NCBI RefSeq assembly: GCF_000494755.1 | Contig: NC_022657.1 | Coordinates: 1,774,001-1,838,000, forward strand | Reading direction: 5' to 3' | DNA: 64,000 nt | DNA from: Amorphoplanes friuliensis DSM 7358 | Lineage (GTDB): Bacteria > Actinomycetota > Actinomycetes > Mycobacteriales > Micromonosporaceae | Part shown: one piece after another, positions 10,070-19,182 of the stretch | Layout: each line of letters begins with the position of its first letter | How positions within the stretch are numbered: position 1 is the stretch's first letter | Made by a program: the position numbers and the translations under genes | Notes under the pieces: model-generated | Databases searched by the model: none | Told to the model about the DNA's origin: nothing | What the model saw: only the letters and a program-made list of their open reading frames with translations

Positions 10070-10094
10070 GACTTTTGAATAAGTCGACAAAAGT
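10070..10094. promoter_or_regulatory. Candidate operator for the ROK regulator
   Basis: Two nested inverted repeats lie in an AT-richer patch about 105 nt before the ROK gene: GACTT-N6-AAGTC (10070-10085) and ACTTTTG-N10-CAAAAGT (10071-10094), both perfect. The location upstream of a sugar-ABC operon headed by its own ROK repressor suggests an autoregulatory operator overlapping the promoter (TTGACT at 10068 could be a -35). Confidence 0.55.
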
Positions 10095-10198
10095 TTGCGG
10101 GGATCATCGAGAAGGTATGGACGAGCCTGCCGGAAGGGCCCTAGTGTGACGGTCGTGACACCGTCCCGTTTCGGCGGTGTGAACGGCCGGAGGTGCCC

Positions 10199-11377
10199 GT
10201 GCAAGTCGTCGATCCGCCCCATCTTCGCCTGCTCCGTCTGCTGCGCGACGAAGGGCCGATCTCCCGCGCCGAGCTGGGTGATCGGCTCGACCTGACCCGT
10301 CCCCGACTGCTCGCCGAGGTCGAGAGGCTCGTCGCCGCGGGCTACATAGCGGAGGCCGGCATGGCCGCCTCGCGCGGTGGCCGGCGCTCCACGCTGGTCG
10401 AGCTGCAGCCGCGGTTGCGCTTCGCCGCCGTCGATCTCGGCGCGAGTTCCATCGACATCGAGGTCACCAACGGGCGCCTGGAGCCCGTCGCGAACTACCG
10501 GGAGGCGGCCGACATCCGGTCCGGTCCCAAGGCCATCCTCCACCGGGTCAACGAGCTGCTGGCCAAGGCCCGCACCGACGGCGCCTTCGAGAAACTCGAT
10601 GCTGTCGGCATCGGCGTCCCCGGCCCGGTCAGCTTCCGCGACGGTGTCCCGGTCTCGCCGCCGATCATGCCGGGCTGGGACCGTTATCCCGTCCGCGAGC
10701 TGCTGGCGCGCGAGCACGGCTGCCCGGCCGTGGTCGACAACGACGTCAACATCATGGCGATCGGCGAGCGGCACGGCGGTGTCGCCCACTCCGTCGACGA
10801 CTTCCTCTTCGTCAAGATCGGTACGGGTATCGGCTGCGGCATCCACCTGGCCGGCTACGTCTACCGGGGAGTCGACGGGTGCGCCGGCGACATCGGCCAC
10901 ATCCAGGTCGACGCCCACGGTCCGATGTGCTCGTGCGGCAACGCCGGCTGTCTGGAAGCCCTCTTCAGCGGGGCCGCCCTGGCCCGCGACGCTCAGGCCG
11001 CCGCCCGCAGCGGTGAGTCGCCCGCCCTGGCGGAACGCCTCACCCTCAACGGCGAGCTCGGCGCCCGTGACGTCGCCGAGGGCGCCGCGGAGGGCGACGT
11101 GACCTGCATCCGCCTGATCCGTGACGGTGGCCGCCGCGTCGGCGCGACACTGGCCACCCTGGTGAGTTTTGCGAACCCGTCGATGATCGTCATCGGGGGC
11201 GGGCTCGCCCAGCTCGGTCACATCCTCCTGGCCGAGATCCGCAGCGTGGTCTACCGCAGGTCGCTCCCGCTCGCGACCGGCAATCTGCCGGTCGTGCTGA
11301 GCGAGCTCGGCGCGCGCGCCGGAGTGAGCGGCGCCGCGGTCCTGGCCAGCGACACGGCCTTTGAGCAGGCATCATGA
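10199..11377 (+). CDS. ROK-family transcriptional regulator
   Basis: About 392 residues from GTG 10199 (GGAGG 5 nt upstream). An N-terminal winged helix-turn-helix (LLRLLRDEGPISRAELGDRL then LTRPRLLAEVERLVAAGYI) is fused to a ROK sugar-kinase-like domain with VGIGVPGPVSF, DNDVNIMAIGE and the cysteine cluster GPMCSCGNAGCLEALFS, which is the ROK zinc site. Such proteins repress sugar-utilisation operons and respond to sugars or sugar phosphates. It overlaps the next ABC ATPase gene by 4 nt, so regulator and transporter are cotranscribed. Confidence 0.94.
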   Translation: MQVVDPPHLRLLRLLRDEGPISRAELGDRLDLTRPRLLAEVERLVAAGYIAEAGMAASRGGRRSTLVELQPRLRFAAVDLGASSIDIEVTNGRLEPVANYREAADIRSGPKAILHRVNELLAKARTDGAFEKLDAVGIGVPGPVSFRDGVPVSPPIMPGWDRYPVRELLAREHGCPAVVDNDVNIMAIGERHGGVAHSVDDFLFVKIGTGIGCGIHLAGYVYRGVDGCAGDIGHIQVDAHGPMCSCGNAGCLEALFSGAALARDAQAAARSGESPALAERLTLNGELGARDVAEGAAEGDVTCIRLIRDGGRRVGATLATLVSFANPSMIVIGGGLAQLGHILLAEIRSVVYRRSLPLATGNLPVVLSELGARAGVSGAAVLASDTAFEQAS

Positions 11378-12918
11378 CCACTCCCGTGAACCAGACGCCC
11401 GAGCCGGCCGGCGAGGTTGTGCTCAAGCTCGAGGGCGTCGTCAAGACGTTCCCCGGTGTGCGGGCCCTCGACGGTGTCGAGCTCGAGGTCCGGGCCGGTG
11501 AGGTCCACTGTCTCCTCGGCCAGAACGGCGCCGGCAAGTCCACTCTGATCAAGGTCCTCGCCGGTGTGCACCACGCGGACGAGGGCAGTGTCACCTGGCT
11601 CGGCGAGTCGTTCGCCCCGGCCAGCCCCCAGGCCGCCATGCGCGCCGGCATCGCCACGATCTACCAGGAGCTCGACCTCGTCGACGACCTGTCGGTCGCG
11701 GAGAACGCGTTCCTCGGTCACGAGGAGAGCCGCGGCGGATTCCTGCGGCGGCGCTCGACGGCCCAGCGGACGCGCGGGATCCTGAGCCGGCTCGGCCACG
11801 CCCAGATCTCGCCGCGCAGCCTGGTCCGGTCGTTGCCCGCGGCCGGCAAGCAGATCGTCAGCATGGCGCGTGCGCTCTCGCACGACGCCCGGCTGATCGT
11901 CATGGACGAGCCCAGCGCCGTGCTTGCCCATGACGAGGTGGAGAACCTTTTCCGCATCATCCGCGAGCTGACCGCTCAGGGCATCGCGGTCATCTACATC
12001 TCGCACCGGCTCGAGGAGATCCGCGACATCGGTGACCGGGTCACCGTGCTCAAGGACGGCCGCACCACGGCCGCGAACCTCCCCGCACGCGAAACACCGA
12101 CCCGCGAGCTGGTCAGCCGGATGACGGGCCGCACCATCGAGTACGTCTTCCCGCCGCGGGTCGAGCCGAAGGTCCGGGAGCCGCTGCTCGTGGTCGACCG
12201 GCTCACCCGCGAGGGTGAGTTCGCGGACGCCTCGCTCACCGTCGGCGCCGGCGAGATCGTCGGGATCGCCGGGCTGGTCGGGTCCGGCCGCTCCGAGCTG
12301 CTGGAGACGATCTTCGGGGCGCGGCGGGCCGACAGCGGCACCGTCACCCTCAACGGCAAGAAGATCACCACGATCGGCGCCGCGGTCAAGCACGGCATGG
12401 GCATGGCTCCCGAGGAACGCAAGAGCCAGGCCCTGCTGCTCGACGAGCCGATCTACCGCAACATGACACTCGCGTCCTTCTCCGGGTACGCGCACGGTGG
12501 TTTCACGGACACCGGCAAGGAGCGGACCGCGGCCATGCAGACCGCCGACCTGCTGGAGTTGCGCCCCCGGGACGTGAGTCGCGCGGTGCGCACCCTCTCC
12601 GGCGGCAACCAGCAGAAGGTCGTCGTCGGCCGGTGGCTGCTCGGCGGCACGAAGCTGCTCCTGCTCGACGAGCCGACCCGGGGCGTGGACGTGGGCGCGC
12701 GGGCCGAGCTCTACCAGGTCATCCACGACCTCGCCGCCCGCGGTGTGGGCGTGCTGCTGGTCTCCAGCGAGGTTCCCGAGGTCCTCGGCCTCGCCGACCG
12801 GGTGCTGGTCATGCGCGAGGGACACCTGATCCACGAGGCCCTCGCCGACAAGATCGATGAAGCCACTGTTCTTGACCTCGTGATGGCGGGGTCCTTGATG
12901 GAAGGAGAGCCGGCGTGA
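11374..12918 (+). CDS. Sugar ABC importer ATPase with two ABC domains (RbsA/XylG-like)
   Basis: A 514-residue double ATPase of the ribose/xylose/galactose importer type. Domain 1 has Walker A GQNGAGKST and Walker B LIVMDEPSAVL; domain 2 has the typical degenerate Walker A GLVGSGRSE, signature LSGGNQQKVV and Walker B LLLDEPTRGVD. In domain 1 the signature motif is poor (SLPAAGKQI), as often seen in this family. ATG 11374 overlaps the ROK stop by 4 nt and the permease start by 4 nt. It powers sugar uptake with the permease at 12915 and binding protein at 14053. Confidence 0.95.
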   Translation: MTTPVNQTPEPAGEVVLKLEGVVKTFPGVRALDGVELEVRAGEVHCLLGQNGAGKSTLIKVLAGVHHADEGSVTWLGESFAPASPQAAMRAGIATIYQELDLVDDLSVAENAFLGHEESRGGFLRRRSTAQRTRGILSRLGHAQISPRSLVRSLPAAGKQIVSMARALSHDARLIVMDEPSAVLAHDEVENLFRIIRELTAQGIAVIYISHRLEEIRDIGDRVTVLKDGRTTAANLPARETPTRELVSRMTGRTIEYVFPPRVEPKVREPLLVVDRLTREGEFADASLTVGAGEIVGIAGLVGSGRSELLETIFGARRADSGTVTLNGKKITTIGAAVKHGMGMAPEERKSQALLLDEPIYRNMTLASFSGYAHGGFTDTGKERTAAMQTADLLELRPRDVSRAVRTLSGGNQQKVVVGRWLLGGTKLLLLDEPTRGVDVGARAELYQVIHDLAARGVGVLLVSSEVPEVLGLADRVLVMREGHLIHEALADKIDEATVLDLVMAGSLMEGEPA

Positions 12919-13991
12919 CGGATCAGAGCACGAAGCCGAGCCTGCCGGCGCAGAGTCCGCCGGTCGCGCCCGCGGTCAGCAAGGACAAGTCCCGGGCCAA
13001 CTGGCTCAAGGGTGACGGCGCGGAGTCGTTGCGGCGCAACCTCGGCCTGGTCGGTGTCCTCGTCATCCTGGTGATCATCGGGATCGCGACCCGGCCGGAG
13101 CTCTACGGCGACGCCACCTGGGTCAAGAACAACGTCTTCACGATCCTGACGCAGGCCTCGGCCATCGGTGTCGTGACCGTCGGCATGACCTTTGTGATCA
13201 TCGGCGGTGGCATCGACCTGTCGGTCGGCGCGATCATCGCGATCGCCGGTGTCTGGTCGACCACGCTCTCCACCCAGAGCTACGGCACCTTCGGCATGAT
13301 CTTCACCGCGATCGTCGTCGGCGTGGTGGTCGGGCTGGTCAACGGCGCGCTGATCTCGTACGGCCGGCTGGTGCCCTTCATCGCGACGCTGGCCATGATG
13401 GTCGCGGCCCGCGGTCTGGCGGCGCAGATCTCCGGCAAGCAGACGCAGGTCTCCGCGAACTCGACGATCAACAGCATCGCGAGTACGAAGATCCTCGGCA
13501 TCCCGATGCTCGTCATCATCCTGGCGGTGGTGGTCGCGGCGGGCTGGGTCCTGCTCAACCGCACCACGTTCGGGCGCCGCACCGTCGCGGTCGGCGGCAA
13601 CCCCGAGGCGGCCCGGCTGGCCGGCATCAACGTCCGCTGGCACACCGTCCTGCTCTACGCGCTCTCGGGCCTGTGCTGCGGCATCGCCGCGATCATGCTC
13701 ACGTCGCAGGCGACCAGTGCGCAGGCGGCGATGGCGAACCTCTACGAGCTCGACGCGATCGCCGCGGCGATCATCGGTGGCACGCTGCTCAGCGGCGGCC
13801 GCGGCACCATCATCGGCGCCCTGTTCGGGGTGCTGGTCTTCTCCACGATCACCAACCTCTTTGCGATCAACAACCTCTCCACCGAGGTTCAGAACATGGT
13901 CAAGGGCGGCATCATCGTCGCCGCCGTGCTCATCCAGCAGTTCCGTTACCGCTCACTGACCCAACTCCTCGGGCGCAAGCCCACCTCCTGA
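12915..13991 (+). CDS. Sugar ABC importer permease (RbsC-like)
   Basis: A 358-residue membrane protein with a disordered N-terminus of about 45 residues and 8-10 transmembrane segments. GMTFVIIGGGIDLSVGAIIA and the later INVRWHTVLLYALSG and IIGGTLLSGGRGTIIGALFG are characteristic of the RbsC/AraH permease family. GTG start in a 4-nt overlap with the ATPase gene. Confidence 0.94.
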   Translation: MTDQSTKPSLPAQSPPVAPAVSKDKSRANWLKGDGAESLRRNLGLVGVLVILVIIGIATRPELYGDATWVKNNVFTILTQASAIGVVTVGMTFVIIGGGIDLSVGAIIAIAGVWSTTLSTQSYGTFGMIFTAIVVGVVVGLVNGALISYGRLVPFIATLAMMVAARGLAAQISGKQTQVSANSTINSIASTKILGIPMLVIILAVVVAAGWVLLNRTTFGRRTVAVGGNPEAARLAGINVRWHTVLLYALSGLCCGIAAIMLTSQATSAQAAMANLYELDAIAAAIIGGTLLSGGRGTIIGALFGVLVFSTITNLFAINNLSTEVQNMVKGGIIVAAVLIQQFRYRSLTQLLGRKPTS

Positions 13992-14052
13992 GCAAGCCCC
14001 CCTCATACAGGCGACCGGCAACGGCCGCCCGGTCACTCCTGGGAGAAATCCG

Positions 14053-15096
14053 ATGAACGACATGTCCCGTCGCCGCATCCTCTTCGGCGGCGCCGCCCTC
14101 GGCGCCGGCGCCCTGCTCACCGCGTGCACCAGCAACGACCCGGGTGAGAACACGCAGATCAAGACCGATGCCTCCGGCTCCAACGCCAACGCCGCCCCCG
14201 GTACGAAGGTGATCATCGGTTTCTCGGCTCCGGCCGCGGACCACGGCTGGGTCGCCGCCATCACCAACAACGCCAAGGCGCAGGCTCAGGCGTACCCCGA
14301 CGTGGAGTTCCGCAGCGTCGAGGCCGGCGCCGACGCGGCTGCCCAGCGCGCCGCGCTCTCCACCCTGATCGCGCAGAAGCCGAACGTGATCGTCCTGCTG
14401 CCGCACGACGGCAAGGAGCTCAACTCGGCCGGTCTCGAGGCCATGAAGGCCGGCATCCCGGTCATCAACCTGGACCGGGCGTTCCCCGACCGGGGCGCGT
14501 ACCGCCTGCAGATCAAGGGTGACAACTTCGGCATGGGCCTGGCCGCCGGCAACTACATCGGCGAGCAGCTCAAGGCCAAGGGCGTCAGCAACCCGCAGAT
14601 CGGTGAGATCCCGGGCATCGACTCGCTCGAGCTGACCCAGGAGCGTTCCGCGGGCTTCCGTGAGGCGCTGGCGACGTTCGGTTTCAAGGTCGCGAACCGC
14701 CGCCCGGCGGAGTTCACGGCGGACACCGGCCAGCGGGCCGCGACCGAGCTCCTGCAGGCGGTCCCGAAGATGGACGCGCTCTGGAACCACGACGACGACC
14801 AGGGCATCGGCGTTCTCGCGGCGGTCAACCAGGCCGGCCGCAAGGAGTTCTTCATGGTCGGCGGCGCCGGCTCGAAGGCCGCCATCGACGCGATCATCGC
14901 CGACAACAGCGTGCTGAAGGCGACCGTCACCTACAGCCCGTCGATGGCGTCGTCGGCGATCTCGCTGGCCCGCCTGATCGGTCAGAACAAGGGCATGACC
15001 GACCTGGTCGAGCTGCAGGTCCCCAAGGAGATCACCCTCGCCTCCGAGACGATCACCAAGGAGAACGCGGCCCAGTACGCCAAGCTCGGCTTCTAG
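14053..15096 (+). CDS. Sugar-binding lipoprotein of the ABC importer
   Basis: A 347-residue periplasmic-binding-protein type 1 fold (RbsB-like). The N-terminus carries a Tat-like motif (SRRRILFGG) and a lipobox ending LLTAC, so it is a lipid-anchored Tat substrate. VIIGFSAPAADHGWVAAITN and the later IPVINLDRAFPD and LWNHDDDQGIGVLAAVNQA match sugar-binding proteins. GGGAGA precedes the ATG. The sugar is unknown; the neighbouring dehydrogenase and isomerases suggest a polyol or rare sugar. Confidence 0.93.
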   Translation: MNDMSRRRILFGGAALGAGALLTACTSNDPGENTQIKTDASGSNANAAPGTKVIIGFSAPAADHGWVAAITNNAKAQAQAYPDVEFRSVEAGADAAAQRAALSTLIAQKPNVIVLLPHDGKELNSAGLEAMKAGIPVINLDRAFPDRGAYRLQIKGDNFGMGLAAGNYIGEQLKAKGVSNPQIGEIPGIDSLELTQERSAGFREALATFGFKVANRRPAEFTADTGQRAATELLQAVPKMDALWNHDDDQGIGVLAAVNQAGRKEFFMVGGAGSKAAIDAIIADNSVLKATVTYSPSMASSAISLARLIGQNKGMTDLVELQVPKEITLASETITKENAAQYAKLGF

Positions 15097-15129
15097 AGCG
15101 GTCCGTCCACTTCGTTGTAAGGAGAACAG

Positions 15130-16314
15130 ATGGGGCAGCTGCGGGTCGGCATGGTCGGCTACGCGTTCATGGGCGCCGCGCACTCACAGGCCTGGCGCAC
15201 CGTCAACCACGCTTTCGACCTGCCGCTGTCGGCACGGATGTCGGTGGTCTGCGGCCGCGACGAGGACAAGGTCGCGGCCGCGGCGGCAAAGCTCGGCTGG
15301 GAGGGGCACACCACCGACTGGCGTGCCCTGGTCGAGCGGGACGACATCGACCTGGTGGACATCTGCACGCCGGGTGACACCCACCGGGAGATCGCGCTGG
15401 CCGCGCTCGCCGCGGGCAAGCACGTGCTGTGCGAGAAACCCCTGGCCAACTCGGTGGCCGAGGCCCGCGAGATGGCCGCGGCCGCGGCGGAGGCCCAGGC
15501 CAACGGCGTACGCGCGATGTGCGGCTTCAACTATCGCCGGGTGCCGGCCGTCGCCCTGATGCGTCAGCTGGTGGCGGCGGGACGGATCGGCAAGATCCGG
15601 CACGTCCGGGCGGTGTACCTGCAGGACTGGATCGTCGATCCGAACTTCCCGCTGGTCTGGCGGCTGCGCAAGGACGTGGCCGGCTCGGGGGCCCTGGGTG
15701 ACATCGGCGCGCACATCGTCGACCTCACGCAGTTCGTCACCGGCCAGTCGATCACCAAGGTCAGCGCGCTGACCGAGACGTTCGTCCGTCAGCGGCCTCT
15801 GCCCACCGAGGCCGCCGGACTGTCGGCCGCGGGGAACGGCAGTGCCGGCTTCGGCCAGGTCACGGTCGACGACGCCGCGCTGTTCCTGGCGCGCCTGGAC
15901 GGGGGAGCGGTCGCCACCTACGAGGCGACCCGTTTTGCCACCGGCCGCAAGAACGGTCTGCGGGTGGAGCTGAACGGCGAGCTCGGCTCGGTGGCGTTCG
16001 ACTTCGAGCGGATGAACGAGCTCGAGTTCTACGACGCCACCCTGCCGACGACCGAGCAGGGCTTCAGCCGGATCCTGGTGACCGAGCCGGAGCACCCGTA
16101 CCTCGCGGCGTGGTGGCCGCCGGGCCACCCGATCGGGTACGAGCACTCGTTCACCCACGAGATGCGGGACCTGATCGCGGCGATCGCGGCCGGGGAGGAC
16201 CCGACGCCGTCGTTCGCGGACGCGCTGCAGGTGCAGTTGGTCCTCGACGCCGTCGAGCGTTCGGCTGCGGCGTCGGCGTGGGTCGACGTGGAGGCGGTGC
16301 TGGCACCGGTCTAG
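15130..16314 (+). CDS. Gfo/Idh/MocA-family sugar dehydrogenase
   Basis: A 394-residue NAD(P)-dependent oxidoreductase. It has the Rossmann start (VGMVGYAFMGAAHSQAW), the catalytic-region motif HVLCEKPLANSVAEA with the conserved EKP lysine, and GALGDIGAHIVDLTQFVTG carrying the downstream Asp/His. It most likely oxidises an imported sugar, polyol or inositol. GGAGAA lies before the ATG, 33 nt after the binding-protein gene, so it belongs to the same transcript. Confidence 0.93.
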   Translation: MGQLRVGMVGYAFMGAAHSQAWRTVNHAFDLPLSARMSVVCGRDEDKVAAAAAKLGWEGHTTDWRALVERDDIDLVDICTPGDTHREIALAALAAGKHVLCEKPLANSVAEAREMAAAAAEAQANGVRAMCGFNYRRVPAVALMRQLVAAGRIGKIRHVRAVYLQDWIVDPNFPLVWRLRKDVAGSGALGDIGAHIVDLTQFVTGQSITKVSALTETFVRQRPLPTEAAGLSAAGNGSAGFGQVTVDDAALFLARLDGGAVATYEATRFATGRKNGLRVELNGELGSVAFDFERMNELEFYDATLPTTEQGFSRILVTEPEHPYLAAWWPPGHPIGYEHSFTHEMRDLIAAIAAGEDPTPSFADALQVQLVLDAVERSAAASAWVDVEAVLAPV

Positions 16315-16322
16315 AGCAGAAC

Positions 16323-16384
16323 CTCCGCCGTACGTCGTGAGGGCCGGCACGGTTGCGCCCCGTGCCGGCGGGCGTACGACGGAG
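16323..16384 (+). terminator. Large imperfect hairpin after the sugar operon
   Basis: A 10-bp perfect inner stem (GCCGGCACGG with CCGTGCCGGC, 7-nt loop) is extended by an outer arm (CTCCGCCGTAC with GTACGACGGAG, one mismatch). It lies just after the dehydrogenase stop and probably ends the operon. Confidence 0.65.
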
Positions 16385-16826
16385 CGGCTGTCCGGCATCG
16401 ACCGACCGGGTTCCCGATCGGTGCCGGGCAGCCGCGGGACATCCGCACGTGTGATCGTTCCGTGCGTGTCCAAGTGTGCATTTAGTGCACAGATAACGCT
16501 CTCTTCGATGGTGTGTCGACTTGCCGTCAAGGGGATACATGGGCAGCTCATGATGGGCGGTCGCATCGGTACGAGCCGATACGACCGCCCTTTGTGGATC
16601 ATGTCTGCGCCGGTCACGGCGTCGCACGGCGCGTACGGCGCTGATCCGTCGGGCGGTTGAGTCTCGTATCCGAGGGCAGACAACCCACGGATGGAGGCGT
16701 CATGGCATCCCGTCGGTCCGCCACGACAGCGTCGGAAGCCCGCGGCCAAGTGGTCCATACTGGACGCTGCACACGCCGATGCACGTGCGAATGCACCGGT
16801 GACGCCCCGCTCCAGGAGGGATTCTG
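16385..16826. other. Intergenic region without a confident gene
   Basis: No convincing coding sequence is seen in this stretch; the open frames are shadows with no sensible composition. It holds the inverted repeat at 16475-16491 and presumably the promoter of the EboE-like gene. TCCAGGAGGGATTCTG just before ATG 16827 contains a strong ribosome binding site. Confidence 0.5.
16475..16491. promoter_or_regulatory. Inverted repeat, possible operator
   Basis: TGTGCA-TTTAG-TGCACA is a perfect 6-bp inverted repeat in an AT-rich patch between the sugar operon terminator and the EboE-like gene. The position suits an operator for a sugar regulator, but the regulator is unknown. Confidence 0.35.
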
Positions 16827-17927
16827 ATGCGTCTGCGCCACCACTCGGGCCGGGTCGTCCACTTGAGCCACGGCGCCGACGAGCGGCCCGCCCGGGACCT
16901 CCCGGGTGTCGTCGAGCACCTCGACGCGTACGCCGCCGTCCGCGAGCGGCTCGCCGTGGACACCCTCGGGGTGAGCCTGTGGCTCCCGCCCACCCTCGCC
17001 GCCGCCCTCGCGATCGACGGGCGCTCCCGCACCCGGCTGCGCGCCGAACTCGACGCCCGCGGGCTCGAGATCGTCACGTTGAGCGGAGCGCCCTACGCCG
17101 AGGGCGGCGACGAGGACCCCGAGGTTCCCGACTGGAGCAGCCCGGCGCGGCTCGAATACACCCTCGACCTCGCCCGTGTGCTCACCGATCTCCTCCCCGA
17201 GGACGCCGTCCGCGGTGTGGTCACCACGACCGGTCTCGGCCCCCGCGAAGGCTGGGACGACGCCCGCCAGAAAGCGGCCTCCCGGGTGCTGTCGCGGCTC
17301 TCCGCCGGCCTCGCCGAGGTCGCCTGGCACCGCGGCCGCGCGGTCCGCGTCGGCTTCACCCCCGAGCCCGGCTTCCTGCTCGACGACGCCGCCTCGATCA
17401 TCGAGGCCTTCGCCCGGCTCGACCGCGAACGCCTCGGTGTCTGGCTCGACCTCGACGCCCTCGCCTGCACCTGGGAGGACCCCGCCGACGCCCTCGACCG
17501 CCTCGCCGCCGCCGGCATCTCGGTCATCGGCGTCAAGGTCGCCGCGGCGCTCGAGGCCGCTGATCCGGCCGCGGCCGCCGAGACCCTCCGCTCGTACGTC
17601 CGGCCCGGGCGGCGGCATCCCGTCACCAACCCCGCGGGCGGGTACGCCGACGACCTCGCCCAGGCGCTCGAGAACCCCTTGCCGGGCCCGTGGCGCGTCC
17701 GGTACGCCGTACCGGTGCACACCTCACCCCCGGAGCCGCTGACGGCGACCACCGAGGTCTGGCGGGCGGCGCTGCGGCATCTGATGGCGGGGGAGCACCC
17801 CGGCACCGACTACGTCGACGTCCACGTCGCGCACGGGACCGAGGCGGCCGCACAGCTCGCGTACGCGAAGAGCGCCCTGGGTGAGCTCGGCCTGTCGCCC
17901 CCCGCCGAAGCCTGCGCCGTGCACTGA
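16827..17927 (+). CDS. EboE-like TIM-barrel protein (sugar isomerase fold)
   Basis: A 366-residue protein. The N-terminus (GRVVHLSHGADERP, then LGVSLWLPPTLAAAL, then LEIVTLSGAPYAEG) follows the pattern of the metabolite-traffic protein EboE and of xylose-isomerase-like TIM barrels; GFTPEPGFLLDDAASIIEAF and LGVWLDLDALACTWEDP match the metal-site strands (Glu, Asp). EboE is normally in eboA-F clusters linked to export of complex metabolites; no other ebo gene is visible here. Its place between a sugar dehydrogenase and a sugar isomerase suggests a role in sugar metabolism. Assignment to EboE is by motif recall only. Confidence 0.6.
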   Translation: MRLRHHSGRVVHLSHGADERPARDLPGVVEHLDAYAAVRERLAVDTLGVSLWLPPTLAAALAIDGRSRTRLRAELDARGLEIVTLSGAPYAEGGDEDPEVPDWSSPARLEYTLDLARVLTDLLPEDAVRGVVTTTGLGPREGWDDARQKAASRVLSRLSAGLAEVAWHRGRAVRVGFTPEPGFLLDDAASIIEAFARLDRERLGVWLDLDALACTWEDPADALDRLAAAGISVIGVKVAAALEAADPAAAAETLRSYVRPGRRHPVTNPAGGYADDLAQALENPLPGPWRVRYAVPVHTSPPEPLTATTEVWRAALRHLMAGEHPGTDYVDVHVAHGTEAAAQLAYAKSALGELGLSPPAEACAVH

Positions 17928-17938
17928 CCAGGGGTCTT

Positions 17939-17956
17939 CCGTGGCCGCGGCCACGG
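17939..17956. repeat. 18-bp perfect palindrome between isomerase genes
   Basis: CCGTGGCCGCGGCCACGG lies 12 nt after the EboE-like stop. It may be a terminator or an operator for the gene at 18113; a TAGAGT box follows at 17961. Confidence 0.5.
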
Positions 17957-18112
17957 CTCTAGAGTCGGAGCAGGCACTGCCGCGACGGGCAGGCCGGGCC
18001 GGGAGGCGCAAACCCGGCCGGGCCGTGACGTCCCCGCGACCGTGCCTACCGGTCCGGACCTCACCCGGGCCACCGGAACCCTTTTCGTGAGCAGTGCGAA
18101 CAGGGAGATGAC

Positions 18113-19120
18113 ATGGCACGACCCATCACGCTCTTCACCGGCCAGTGGGCCGACCTGCCCTTCGAGGAGGTCTGCCGCCTGGCCTCCGAGTGGGGCTACG
18201 ACGGCCTGGAGATCGCCTGCTGGGGCGACCACTTCGAGGTCGACCGGGCGCTGGCCGAGGACGACTACGTCGACCGCAAGCGCGAGCAGCTCGCCAAGCA
18301 CAACCTGCAGGTCTTCGCGATCTCCAACCACCTGGTCGGTCAGGCCGTCTGCGACCACCCGATCGACGAGCGGCACCAGGACATCCTGCCGCCCTCGATC
18401 TGGGGCGACGGTGACGCCGAAGGTGTCCGGGGACGGGCCGCCGAGCGGATGAAGGACACCGCCCGCGCCGCCGCCAAACTCGGCGTCGACACGGTCGTCG
18501 GCTTCACCGGCTCCTCGATCTGGCACACGGTGGCCATGTTCCCGCCCGTGCCCCCGGCCATGATCGAACGCGGCTACCAGGACTTCGCCGACCGCTGGAA
18601 CCCCATCCTCGACGTCTTCGACGAGGTCGGCGTCCGCTTCGCGCACGAGGTCCACCCCAGCGAGATCGCGTACGACTATTGGACGACCCGCCGCACCCTC
18701 GAGGCCATCGGCAACCGCCCCGCGTTCGGGCTCAACTGGGACCCGTCGCACTTCGTGTGGCAGGACCTCGACCCGGTCAACTTCATCCTCGAGTTCGCCG
18801 ACCGGATCTACCACGTCGACTGCAAGGACGCGAAGGTCCGTACCGGTGACGGCCGCCGCGGCCGCATGTCCTCCCACCTGCCCTGGGCCGACCTGCGCCG
18901 GGGCTGGGACTTCGTCTCGACGGGGCACGGCGACGTGCCCTGGGAGGACTGCTTCCGGGCACTGAACGCCATCAACTACACCGGCCCGCTCTCGATCGAG
19001 TGGGAGGACGCCGGCATGGACCGCCTGGTCGGCGCCCCCGAAGCCCTGCAGTTCGTCCGCCGGCTGGCGTTCGACGCACCCTCGGCGGCCTTCGACGCGG
19101 CCTTCTCCTCGTCCTCCTGA
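18113..19120 (+). CDS. Sugar phosphate isomerase/epimerase (AP endonuclease-2 TIM barrel)
   Basis: A 335-residue protein of the sugar phosphate isomerase/epimerase family. Metal ligands are visible: Glu in [15 protein letters not shown], Asp/His in [14 protein letters not shown], His/Asp in [11 protein letters not shown], and the final Glu in [13 protein letters not shown]. The presence of all four supports an active metal-dependent isomerase. GGGAGA lies before ATG 18113. It is the last gene of the sugar locus and is followed by a strong terminator. Likely acts on a keto-sugar or inositol derivative made by the dehydrogenase at 15130. Confidence 0.92.
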   Translation: MARPITLFTGQWADLPFEEVCRLASEWGYDGLEIACWGDHFEVDRALAEDDYVDRKREQLAKHNLQVFAISNHLVGQAVCDHPIDERHQDILPPSIWGDGDAEGVRGRAAERMKDTARAAAKLGVDTVVGFTGSSIWHTVAMFPPVPPAMIERGYQDFADRWNPILDVFDEVGVRFAHEVHPSEIAYDYWTTRRTLEAIGNRPAFGLNWDPSHFVWQDLDPVNFILEFADRIYHVDCKDAKVRTGDGRRGRMSSHLPWADLRRGWDFVSTGHGDVPWEDCFRALNAINYTGPLSIEWEDAGMDRLVGAPEALQFVRRLAFDAPSAAFDAAFSSSS

Positions 19121-19136
19121 CCCCTTCGGACAAGCA

Positions 19137-19168
19137 AAGGCCCGGCCCACGATCGTGGGCCGGGCCTT
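19137..19168. terminator. Perfect 32-bp palindromic terminator
   Basis: AAGGCCCGGCCCACGA and its complement form a perfect inverted repeat with T ends on both strands. It lies between convergent genes (isomerase on +, YtxH-like on -) and probably terminates both. Confidence 0.85.
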
Positions 19169-19182
19169 GAGCTTGCGGCAGA

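Noticed and set aside
16337..16660. ORF between the dehydrogenase and EboE-like genes
   Set aside because: It includes the hairpin terminator and has no ribosome binding site or protein-like sequence.
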